Shown one piece after another: positions 15,508-23,600 of a stretch of 64,000 nt of DNA. The position numbers and the translations under genes were made by a program. The notes beneath the pieces were generated by a model, which did not search any database, was not told the origin of the DNA, and saw only the letters and a program-made list of their open reading frames with translations. The stretch lies in contig CAYWFP010000007.1 in NCBI GenBank assembly GCA_964457365.1, positions 1-64,000 on the forward strand. Reading direction: 5' to 3'. Source of the stretch: CAYWFP01 sp964457365 (GTDB taxonomy: Bacteria; Planctomycetota; SZUA-567). Numbering within the stretch: position 1 is the stretch's first letter; each line of letters begins with the position of its first letter.

Positions 15508-15561
15508 CGTTTCTTCGTGGTGCGCCGGGATCGCGCAACCCGGATTTGAGGCGAGTGAATC

Positions 15562-17187
15562 ATGAAAATCGTTATCACCGGCCCGAAATGCTCGGGCAAG
15601 ACCACCATCGGCACCGCCCTGGCCGAACGCTTGTCTATACCGTATTTCGATCTTGACGAACTGGTATTGGAACGGGCCGCGGAGAAGGGGCGCGAGACGG
15701 AATCCTGCGCCGCCCTGTACAAAACGCTCGGCGAGAAAGCGTTCCGCCTGGTCGAGCGAGACGCCATCGCCGAACTGGATCGACACGGATACATGGTTCT
15801 GGCCACGGGCGGGTCGACGATGCTCCACCACGAATCGCGGCATTTGCTCCGCCCCTCGTCGTTGTGGGTTTATCTGAAAGCAAGCCCGGAATGCCTGTGG
15901 AATCGCATTCCTCAAGATCCGCTGCCGGCCTATCTCCAGGCGACGGGCGATCCGCGCGCGGCCTTCCTCGAGCGCGTCGACTGCATCGACGAAGTGCTTT
16001 CGCTCCGGTGTGATGTTCATATCGATACCGAGACGGAGAATATGGAGGCGATTCTCGACGAGATCGTCGACAGCCTTCACTGCGAACTCGCGGTCCTGGC
16101 GAACGCGCCCAATACGCTCGGCGATATCGTTCGCCTGACCACCTTCGGCGAGAGCCACGGGCCGATGATCGGCGCGGTGCTGGATGGCGTTCGTCCGGGC
16201 CTGTCCTTGTCGGCGGCGGACGTTCAGCAGGACCTGGACCGCCGGCGGCCGGGGCAGAGCGCCGTCGCGACCGCGCGCAGGGAGTCGGACGCGGTGGAGA
16301 TCGTCTCCGGCGTATTCGAGGGCAAGACGACCGGCGCCCCCGTCGCCATGCTGATCAGAAATGCCGACAGCCGCCCGTCGCATTACGAAGCGATCAAGGA
16401 TCTGTTCCGCCCGGGCCACGCGGACTATACCTTCTGGCAGAAATACGGCATCCGCGACTACCGCGGCGGCGGGCGCTCCTCCGGACGCGAGACCGCCGCC
16501 CGCGTCGCCGGCGGGGCCGTGGCCCGGACGATCCTCGCGGCACGCGGCGTGACGATCCGGGCGTATACGATACGGATCGGCGATATCGTCGCGGATCGAG
16601 TCGACCCCGCTCACATCGACAAGAATCCGGTGCGCTGCCCCGACGCCGAAGCCGCCGGGAAGATGGAGGCATTGGTCCTGGAGGCCAGGCGGCAGGGCGA
16701 TTCCGTCGGCGGTATCGTGCAGGTGGAGGCGCTTGGCGTGCCGCCGGGCCTGGGCGATCCGGTCTTCTCCAAGTTGGACGCGCGGCTGGCCGCGGCGCTC
16801 TTCTCGCTCGGCGCGGTCAAGGGCGTCGAGTTCGGCTGCGGTTTCGCCTGCGCGTCCCTGCGCGGCTCGGAGAACAACGATCCGATGGCGAACGGGGCGT
16901 TCCTTTCCAACAACGCCGGCGGCGTCCTCGGCGGCATCTCCTCCGGGCAACCCCTTGTCGCCCGCGTGGCGGTCAAGCCGACGCCCTCGATCGCAACCGA
17001 GCAGCAGACCGCGGACGTGCATGGCAACGACAGGACGCTGAACGTCGCAGGCCGGCACGACCCGTGCATCGTGCCGCGCATCGTGCCGGTGGTGGAAGCC
17101 ATGGTGGCGCTGACGCTCTTGGACGCCTGGGAAGTGCAGGCCCGCCTCCGGCCGGATTGGCCGCGGGCAGTCGCGACGAATGCGTGA
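15562..17187 (+). CDS. Bifunctional shikimate kinase / chorismate synthase fusion
   Basis: This 541-residue protein joins two steps of aromatic biosynthesis. Residues 1-170 are a P-loop kinase of the AroK type (GPKCSGKTTIG, residues 7-17; FDLDELV; EKAFRLVERDAI; ATGGSTM). Residues 190-535 are chorismate synthase AroC (LGDIVRLTTFGESHGPMIGA; RRRPGQS; RNADSRPSHYEAIKDLFRPG; DYRGGGRSSGRETAARVAGG; GCGFACASLRGSENND; GGISSGQP; RHDPCIVPR). The AroC N-terminus is complete except for a shortened AGNTFG-like start, consistent with a true fusion. The kinase part has a C-S-G-K-T loop and a diverged shikimate site, so its substrate should be tested. The gene has its own promoter and structured leader. Confidence 0.88.
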   Translation: MKIVITGPKCSGKTTIGTALAERLSIPYFDLDELVLERAAEKGRETESCAALYKTLGEKAFRLVERDAIAELDRHGYMVLATGGSTMLHHESRHLLRPSSLWVYLKASPECLWNRIPQDPLPAYLQATGDPRAAFLERVDCIDEVLSLRCDVHIDTETENMEAILDEIVDSLHCELAVLANAPNTLGDIVRLTTFGESHGPMIGAVLDGVRPGLSLSAADVQQDLDRRRPGQSAVATARRESDAVEIVSGVFEGKTTGAPVAMLIRNADSRPSHYEAIKDLFRPGHADYTFWQKYGIRDYRGGGRSSGRETAARVAGGAVARTILAARGVTIRAYTIRIGDIVADRVDPAHIDKNPVRCPDAEAAGKMEALVLEARRQGDSVGGIVQVEALGVPPGLGDPVFSKLDARLAAALFSLGAVKGVEFGCGFACASLRGSENNDPMANGAFLSNNAGGVLGGISSGQPLVARVAVKPTPSIATEQQTADVHGNDRTLNVAGRHDPCIVPRIVPVVEAMVALTLLDAWEVQARLRPDWPRAVATNA

Positions 17188-17240
17188 TGCGGGCGGCGAA
17201 TCCGCGCGACCGCATCGGCGACAGAGACCAAAGGAGATGC

Positions 17241-18431
17241 ATGCGGAAATACGTCATTCTTCTCTCGTCGGTACTGATGCAGACATGTATCGGAAGCCTG
17301 TACGCCTGGAGCGAGTTCGTTCCCGCCCTGAGGAATACGTACGGTCTCTTCACCTGGAAGACGCAACTGGTCTTCGGTACCCTGATCGCCGTATTCACCG
17401 TATCCATGGTCGTGGCGGGACGCCTGTTGCGTGCCGTCGGGCCCCGCTGGATCGCCGTGGCCGGCGGAATCGCCTTCGGCGGCGGCTATTGGATCGCCTC
17501 CCGATCCGGCGGGGACTTCGGTCTGCTGCTGCTGGGCATCGGCATCGTCGTCGGCATCGGCACGGGCTTCTGCTATGTCTGTCCGCTGACCATGTGCGTC
17601 GAGTGGTTTCCGAAACGCAAGGGACTGGTCACCGGTATCGCCGTCGCCGGTTTCGGTGGCGGCGCGGTCGTTCTCTCCGCCCTGGGCGAGTGGTTCTTCG
17701 CCCACGGCATGGGGGTGCTGGAGATCTTCCGGATCATCGGCATAGCGTATGGCGGCGTGATCGTCGTCGCCGCGTTGCCCCTGCGCATGCCCACGGGCGA
17801 AACGGCGAATCGCCCGCCGATCGAGTTCGACGTGCTGCGGCGGGATCGCTATTTCTGGGGGCTGGCGCTGGGCATGTTCGGCGGCACCTTCGCCGGACTG
17901 CTCGTCATCGGCAACCTGAAGCCGATGATCCTCTCCGCCGGCGTGGCCTCTTCCGTCGCCACTGTCGCCATCGGCGCCTTTGCCGCGGGCAACGCGTTCG
18001 GGCGTATCTCCTGGGGCTGGGTCGCCGACAAGATCGGCGCGACGGCTATTCCGGCCTCTCTGGCGTTTCTGGCGTCAATGGTCCTGCTCTCGTGGTTCTT
18101 CCTGGATTCGCCGGCGGGGGCGATATCGCTCTCGGCGTTGCTCGGCGTGGGATTCGGCGCCTGTTTCGTCGTCTACGCCGCGCAGACGGCCGCGCGCTAC
18201 GGCGCTGAACACCTGGCGGCCATCTATCCGCTCGTATTCCTCGCCTACGGGTTGTCCGGTCTGCTCGGCCCCTGGCTGGGGGGCTGGATGTACGACCAGA
18301 CCCGGAGCTATGCCGGCGGACTGGCCCTGAGTCTCATGGTCCTGCTGATTTCCGTTCTCGGCAGTCTCGGTTTGCTCGGTCTCCTTCAAGGCGGAGACCC
18401 GTTGCTCGAAGGGGAGGTGCAGCATGAGTAA
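17241..18431 (+). CDS. MFS transporter, oxalate/formate antiporter (OFA) type
   Basis: This 396-residue protein has twelve predicted membrane segments and OFA-family marks: the start with QTCIGSLYAWSEFVPALRNTYG, GWGWV-like RISWGWVADKIGA between segments 8 and 9, and CVEWFPKRKGLVTGIAVAGFGGGA in the 4-5 region. OFA members exchange small carboxylates such as oxalate, formate, pyruvate or lactate; the substrate here is unknown. The ATG follows AAGGAG. It lies 53 bases after the aroK-aroC gene and overlaps purE by eight bases. Confidence 0.85.
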   Translation: MRKYVILLSSVLMQTCIGSLYAWSEFVPALRNTYGLFTWKTQLVFGTLIAVFTVSMVVAGRLLRAVGPRWIAVAGGIAFGGGYWIASRSGGDFGLLLLGIGIVVGIGTGFCYVCPLTMCVEWFPKRKGLVTGIAVAGFGGGAVVLSALGEWFFAHGMGVLEIFRIIGIAYGGVIVVAALPLRMPTGETANRPPIEFDVLRRDRYFWGLALGMFGGTFAGLLVIGNLKPMILSAGVASSVATVAIGAFAAGNAFGRISWGWVADKIGATAIPASLAFLASMVLLSWFFLDSPAGAISLSALLGVGFGACFVVYAAQTAARYGAEHLAAIYPLVFLAYGLSGLLGPWLGGWMYDQTRSYAGGLALSLMVLLISVLGSLGLLGLLQGGDPLLEGEVQHE

Positions 18432-18924
18432 TCCCGTCGTCTCGGTCGTCATGGGCAGCAAGTCCGACGCCGATATCATGGATGCGGCGGCCAAGATCCT
18501 GGACCAGTTCAACGTGCCGTTCGAGATGCGCGTCATTTCGGCGCACCGGACCCCCGAACGGGCGGTGGAGTACGGCAAGGGCCTGAAGGCGCGCGGCCTC
18601 AGGATCGTCATCGCCGGCGCGGGCAAGGCGGCGCACCTCCCGGGCGTGATCGCGGCCTTGACCACCCTGCCCGTGATCGGCGTTCCGATGGAAACGTCGG
18701 ACATGGGCGGATTGGATTCGCTGCTCTCCATCGTACAGATGCCCGGCGGCGTGCCGGTCGCCACCACCGCCATCGGCAAGCACGGGGCCAAGAACGCGGG
18801 GCTGCTCGCCGTCGAAATCCTCGCCCTGGACAACGCCGCGCTGGCCGACCGGCTGGAGGCATACCGCGCGCAGATGGCCAGGGACGTGGAAGAGGACGAT
18901 CGGACCTTCCACGGCGCGAGCTGA
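18424..18924 (+). CDS. purE: N5-carboxyaminoimidazole ribonucleotide mutase
   Basis: This 166-residue enzyme acts in purine synthesis. MGSKSDADIM near the start, RVISAHRTPER (catalytic His), AGKAAHLPGVIAALTTLPVIGVP, and MPGGVPVATTAIGKHGAKNAGLLA are class I PurE features. The start codon lies inside the end of the MFS gene, indicating coupled translation. purK is not adjacent. Confidence 0.95.
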   Translation: MSNPVVSVVMGSKSDADIMDAAAKILDQFNVPFEMRVISAHRTPERAVEYGKGLKARGLRIVIAGAGKAAHLPGVIAALTTLPVIGVPMETSDMGGLDSLLSIVQMPGGVPVATTAIGKHGAKNAGLLAVEILALDNAALADRLEAYRAQMARDVEEDDRTFHGAS

Positions 18925-18999
18925 AGCGGCCATCCGGCCGAAGCGCCCGCGCCGGCCGGCGGCTGGGTGTCGGAGAATCCGCGCGATCCGTCGCGGGCG

Positions 19000-19935
<936 letters not shown>

Positions 19936-19965
19936 GTCGCTTCTCCTCTGTCGACCGGCCTTTCC

Positions 19966-19993
19966 AGCATAATCCCGACACCGGAGAAAGCAA
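19966..19993 (-). promoter_or_regulatory. Candidate promoter of the FHA-GGDEF gene
   Basis: Minus strand TTGCTT (19988-19993), 16-base spacer, TATGCT (19966-19971), 31 bases before the GTG start. Confidence 0.5.
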
Positions 19994-20041
19994 GCGAATC
20001 GTGGGAAAACCCCGCCGCGGGAGCGCTCGGGATCGTGCGGA

Positions 20042-20526
20042 TTGGCGAAGCGGCCTGCCGGCGCAGACGCCTGTTTTCCGCGCGCGGCGTTCCAGAGCGC
20101 GGCCGACCTCTCGGGCGGCCGGTGGCGGAAGGTGGAGATTCCCTGCGAGGGCAAGGCGCTGCCGGCGTACCTCTTCCTCGTCGACACCTCGGGCAGGAAA
20201 CGCCCGCTGCTGATCGCCCACACCGGCCTCGACTGCGGCATCGAGGAGATGTACTTCGGCATCGGCCACGCCGCGGTCCGCCGCGGCTACAACTGCCTCA
20301 TCTTCGAGGGCCCCGGGCAGGGGGGCGCGATCCGGGAGCTGGACCTTCCGTTCCGCCACGACTGGGAGAAGGTGGTCACGCCCGTGGTCGATTTCGCCGT
20401 CGGGCTGAAGGAAGTGGACCCCGGGCGCATCGCTCTCTTCGGCATGAGCATGGGCGGGTATCTCGCGCCGCGCGCCGCGGCGTACGAACCGCGCATCCGC
20501 GCCTGCATCGCCGCCGCCGGCGGATC
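20042..20526 (+). pseudogene. Truncated alpha/beta hydrolase (dienelactone/dipeptidyl-peptidase-like)
   Basis: The central part of an alpha/beta hydrolase is clear: VEIPCEGKALPAYLFL, LLIAHTGLDCGIEEMY, GYNCLIFEGPGQGGAIR, and the nucleophile elbow GMSMGGYLAPRAA with the catalytic Ser. The usual N-terminal helical domain is missing apart from a short AFQSAADLSGGRW, and everything after IAAAGG is missing, including the acid and His of the triad. The frame then runs on without a stop into the following ATPase gene, which would give a 437-residue in-frame fusion, but the ATPase has its own ribosome site. Most likely a remnant with deletions at both ends. Confidence 0.7.
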
Positions 20527-20534
20527 CGCTCGAA

Positions 20535-20567
20535 CGAAGCCCTTCGGCGACGGCGTCGAAGGGCTTC
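20535..20567 (+). terminator. Hairpin after the hydrolase remnant
   Basis: A perfect 11-bp stem, GAAGCCCTTCG (20536-20546) with its complement (20557-20567), and a 10-base loop. The downstream sequence has only TTC, not a T-run, so it is a weak terminator or a relic. Confidence 0.4.
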
Positions 20568-20662
20568 TTCACCCCCGCCCGCCGACAAAGCGAACGCGTC
20601 TGCCGCATTCGCCCCTTGCGTCCCACGCCGCAGGCGGTAAGATGCGCGCCGGGAGAAACGGG

Positions 20663-21355
20663 ATGAGCGCGACGAGCGAGAGGCCTCTCTTCGAAGCCGA
20701 CGGCATCGAGATCGACGCCGGCGGGGTGACGCTGCTGACCGAGGTGACCCTGGCGCTGGCGCGCGGCGAGCGCGTGGCCCTGGCCGGCCCCAGCGGCTGC
20801 GGCAAGACGACGCTGCTGCGGGTGCTCGCGGCCCTGCTGGAGCCGAAGGCCGGCCGCCTGCGCTTCGCGGGCAAGACCCCCGCCGAGAGCGGCTATCCCG
20901 CCTGGCGGCGCCGGATGGTATACGTCCACCAGACGCCGGTGGTTTATCCCGGCTCGGTCTACGACAACCTCGCCCGGCCGTTTACCTTCGCCGGCGCCGG
21001 CAGGGAACTGCCGGTCGATACCGCCAAGGGGCTGCTCGAGCGGCTCGCGGTGGGCGACCACCGCCTCGACCAGGACGCGGCGTCGCTGTCGGTGGGACAG
21101 CAGCAGCGGCTGGGGCTGATCCGGGCCCTGCTGCTCGCGCCGGAGGTGCTGCTTTTGGACGAGCCGACCAGCGCGCTGGACGAGGACGCCACGGCGATGG
21201 TGGAGGCGTTGATCGACGAGCAGGCCGCGCGCGGCGCCGCGGCGCTGATCGTCTCGCACAACCCCGCGCAGGCCGCGCGCTGGTGCGCGCGCCGGATCGA
21301 CCTGAAGGCCCGCATGGTCCCGGTCGCCGCGATCCCGGCCGCGAGCGCCGGATAG
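20663..21355 (+). CDS. fetA: ABC transporter ATPase, FetA (YbbL) type
   Basis: This 230-residue ATPase has Walker A GPSGCGKTT (about residues 42-50), Q-loop YVHQTPVVYPG, signature LSVGQQQRLGLIRALLL, Walker B VLLLDEPTSALD and switch His in IVSHNPAQA. The pairing with a UPF0014 membrane protein 9 bases downstream identifies it as the FetA half of FetAB, which in Escherichia coli exports iron and protects against peroxide stress. GGGAG precedes the ATG at 20663 by 7 bases. Substrate in this organism is inferred. Confidence 0.87.
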   Translation: MSATSERPLFEADGIEIDAGGVTLLTEVTLALARGERVALAGPSGCGKTTLLRVLAALLEPKAGRLRFAGKTPAESGYPAWRRRMVYVHQTPVVYPGSVYDNLARPFTFAGAGRELPVDTAKGLLERLAVGDHRLDQDAASLSVGQQQRLGLIRALLLAPEVLLLDEPTSALDEDATAMVEALIDEQAARGAAALIVSHNPAQAARWCARRIDLKARMVPVAAIPAASAG

Positions 21356-21364
21356 GAACCGCCG

Positions 21365-22177
21365 ATGAACCAGACCGTCGACCACGCCGCCAACCTCGAG
21401 ATCTGGGAACTCGCCGTCGCCGGCGCGCTGATCCTGCTGGCGGGGATCATCAGCCTGGTGCTGCGGCTGGACCTGGAGAAGCGCCTGGCCGTGGCGGTGG
21501 TCCGCGTCTGTCTGCAACTGACGCTGACGGGCTTCGTGCTCAAGTACGTATTCGCCGCCGAGAACGGGGCGGTGGTGCTGCTGATCCTGCTGCTGATGCT
21601 GCTGGTGGCCGCCCGCAACGCCGTGGCCCGTCCGGGGCGCACCTACCGCGGCGCCTTCGCCCAGGCGTTTTTCACGCTGATCCTCTCGGGGCTGGTCACC
21701 GGTGCGTTCATCACCCAGGTGGTCATCCGCGTCGATCCGTGGTACGAGCCGCGCTACGTCATTCCGCTGCTGGGGATGATCCTCGGCAACAGCCTCACCG
21801 GCATCGCCCTGGCGCTCGACCAGATGCTGCAGACGCTGGTGGAGCAGCGGCTCCGCATCGAGACCGACCTCGCGCTCGGGGCCACCCGCTGGGAGGCCGC
21901 GCGCGGCGTTATCGTCGAGTCGGTCCGCCGCGGCATGATCCCGACGATCAACTCGATGATGGTCATGGGCATCGTCTTCCTGCCGGGGATGATGACCGGG
22001 CAGATCCTCGGCGGCGAGAGCCCGCTCGGCGCGGTCAAGTACCAGATCCTGATCATGTTCGCCATCGCCGGCGCGGTCGCCCTGGGGTGCATCGGCCTGA
22101 CGCTGCTGACCTACCGCCGCCTCTTCAATCACCGGCACCAGCTCGACCTGTCCATCGTCCGCACCCAGAAGAGCTGA
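21365..22177 (+). CDS. fetB: UPF0014 membrane permease, FetB (YbbM) type
   Basis: This 270-residue protein has seven hydrophobic segments and the UPF0014 signatures: ILLAGIISLVLRLDLEKRL, VCLQLTLTGFVLKYVF, IPLLGMILGNSLTGIALALD, ALGATRWEAARGVIVESVRRGMIPTINSMMVMGIVFLPGMMTGQILGG. It is the membrane partner of the preceding FetA ATPase. Length and motif order are normal. Its 3' end adjoins a GC-rich tandem repeat. Confidence 0.92.
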   Translation: MNQTVDHAANLEIWELAVAGALILLAGIISLVLRLDLEKRLAVAVVRVCLQLTLTGFVLKYVFAAENGAVVLLILLLMLLVAARNAVARPGRTYRGAFAQAFFTLILSGLVTGAFITQVVIRVDPWYEPRYVIPLLGMILGNSLTGIALALDQMLQTLVEQRLRIETDLALGATRWEAARGVIVESVRRGMIPTINSMMVMGIVFLPGMMTGQILGGESPLGAVKYQILIMFAIAGAVALGCIGLTLLTYRRLFNHRHQLDLSIVRTQKS

Positions 22178-22234
22178 GCCCCGCGCCGGGGTCGGCAAGC
22201 CCCGCGCCGGGGTCGGCAAGCCCCGCGCCGGGGG
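22178..22234. repeat. 21-bp tandem repeat, about 2.7 copies, each with an internal palindrome
   Basis: Unit GCCCCGCGCCGGGGTCGGCA plus A, at 22178-22198, 22199-22219 and a partial third copy at 22220-22234. Each unit contains CCCC-GCG-CCGGGG, able to form a hairpin. It begins at the fetB stop and could act as a terminator series or an mRNA 3' stabiliser. Confidence 0.8.
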
Positions 22235-22318
22235 CGAGGAGTCCCCGACAGGTTCCTGCTTCATCTGCGGCTGCAGCAGCGCCGGGGGAACCACCACGAC
22301 AATCGCACCCAACCTCAT
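22178..22318 (-). other. 5' end of an ORF with promoter-like region and good ribosome site, truncated or spurious
   Basis: On the minus strand AAAGGAGA lies 7 bases before an ATG at 22318 and opens MRLGAIVVVVPPALLQPQMK, continuing through the tandem repeats as GLPTPAR units and then antisense to fetB with no stop. An AT-rich promoter-like stretch (minus strand TTGCGG 22432-22437 and TATACT 22411-22416, spacer only 15) and a palindrome lie upstream. This is what the start of a real gene looks like, but no natural end exists. It may be the 5' stub of a gene lost by deletion. Confidence 0.3.
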
Positions 22319-22387
22319 TTCGGTCTCCTTTCGAAATTCTCTAACAAGTAATATTGTCATAAAAATTACCGAAAGCAAGAATAAGCG

Positions 22388-22401
22388 GTACAGAACTGTA
22401 C
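22388..22401. promoter_or_regulatory. Perfect 6+2+6 palindrome, operator candidate
   Basis: GTACAG-AA-CTGTAC lies in the AT-rich stretch between the 22318 start and the promoter-like boxes. It is placed like a repressor site. The GTACAG half also occurs in the distal lexA operator, but the overall sites differ. Confidence 0.45.
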
Positions 22402-22634
22402 TCTATAAAAAGTATAAAGTCGGGCTGGAATCCGCAAGTCTCAATGTAATAGATGCTTGCGACGTCTGTTCCGAAGCAGGAGTTCTGCTAACTTTTTTCA
22501 TAATCGGCGAAGGAGGGGGTGGATTGTCGGGGGGTTCGACAAAAGCATGAGGGATGGAGCGTGCGGCATGGCGGCGCGGTTTCGTGAGGCGATTCGGGGG
22601 CGCACCGGTCTTCGCCTTCCGGAGTTGCGCGCCG
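22402..22634. other. Intergenic region without a supported gene
   Basis: Contains the promoter-like boxes mentioned for 22318 and, on the plus strand, a short AGCAG-GAGTT-CTGCT hairpin followed by AACTTTTTT near 22470-22497, a possible weak terminator. No coding sequence is supported. Confidence 0.45.
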
Positions 22635-23600
22635 TTACTCCGCCTTGCGGAAGGTCAATATCTCGCCGTCGGGATCGGCGTAGCCGAGGCGTTTGCGGCC
22701 GGCGGCGGCGAGGCGGATGCCGCTCCAGCCGTTGAGGTTGCCGGTGTCGAAGCGGACGGTGAAGACGGCTTCGCCCTCGCCGTCGTGACGTCGCACGCGG
22801 AGTTTGTCGCCGGCGCGGAGATCTGCCGGCAGGTCCGGGTAGGTCGGGTCGAGACAGCAGCCGTCCGCGCCGAGAAGTCCGACCTGGTCCTTGCGGGCTT
22901 TCATCAGGACCGCCCGGCCGACGGCGGGGTCGCGCCCGGCGAGGTCGGCCTCGACCGCGCGCCCGAGAGCGATAGGCTCGGTCCTGGGCTTGTAGTGCCG
23001 CGTCGACCAGTGGTAGGCGACCGGTCGCCCGCGGGCGTCGACGCGAAACCACATGGTGCCGACGCCAACGCCGGTGGTTCCCTCGGGGCGGGTGTCGTCG
23101 CCGTGGGGGCCGGTGGTGGCGTCGAAGATCCGCACGCGCACGGTGCCGTCGCTCTCGCGGACCGGTTTTTCCAGTATCATGACGATGTGGCCGGTGTTGC
23201 CCTTCTCCGGCAGCACCTCGCGTCGCCAGGCGATGAAGTCGCCCGGCAGCGCGTCGACCACCCGCGGCACGGCCTCCCAGCCCGGGACTGGGGTATTGCG
23301 CGCGCACGCGAAGATCGCGGTGAAGTCGACCGCGCGCGGGCGGCTCTTGCCGCGGCCGACCGGCACCGCCGCCAGCGACCACGACGCGGCGGAGCGCAAC
23401 AGGTAGGCCGCGAGCCCGGAGCAGTCGAGGCGGTAGCGCCCGGCCTTCTCGTCGACCTCGGGCGTGTGGTCGTAGGCCGTCTCGCGCAGGTTCTTCAATA
23501 CGTTCTCGGCGGCGGCGAGGACGCGCGCGCGCGGTTCGGCGGCGACGACAGAGCCGGTGACGGCACAGAAGAGCGCGGCGAGGAGGAGGCGTTTTTTCAC
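22635..23600 (-). CDS. Secreted NlpC/P60-like cysteine hydrolase
   Basis: This 321-residue protein starts at a GTG (23600) that follows AAGGAG and overlaps the upstream stop as GTGA. An N-terminal signal peptide (KKRLLLAALFCAVTGSVVAA) directs export. The NlpC/P60 marks are YRLDCSGLAAYLLR (catalytic Cys, about residue 60), PGDFIAWRR and GNTGHIVMILE (catalytic His). The C-terminal third has a beta-rich segment (TVRFDTGNLNGWSGIRLA). Such enzymes cut peptidoglycan stem peptides or related amide bonds. It is the last gene of the aspS-led minus-strand cluster and overlaps the glycoside hydrolase gene. Confidence 0.75.
   Translation of the reverse strand: MKKRLLLAALFCAVTGSVVAAEPRARVLAAAENVLKNLRETAYDHTPEVDEKAGRYRLDCSGLAAYLLRSAASWSLAAVPVGRGKSRPRAVDFTAIFACARNTPVPGWEAVPRVVDALPGDFIAWRREVLPEKGNTGHIVMILEKPVRESDGTVRVRIFDATTGPHGDDTRPEGTTGVGVGTMWFRVDARGRPVAYHWSTRHYKPRTEPIALGRAVEADLAGRDPAVGRAVLMKARKDQVGLLGADGCCLDPTYPDLPADLRAGDKLRVRRHDGEGEAVFTVRFDTGNLNGWSGIRLAAAGRKRLGYADPDGEILTFRKAE

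Noticed and set aside
15079..17058. Long minus-strand frame of 659 codons across aroK-aroC
   Set aside because: Shadow of the fusion gene; no ribosome site and no recognisable domain.
22178..22234. Tandem repeats as a CRISPR array
   Set aside because: Units are contiguous with no spacers, only about 2.7 copies are present, and no cas genes are near.
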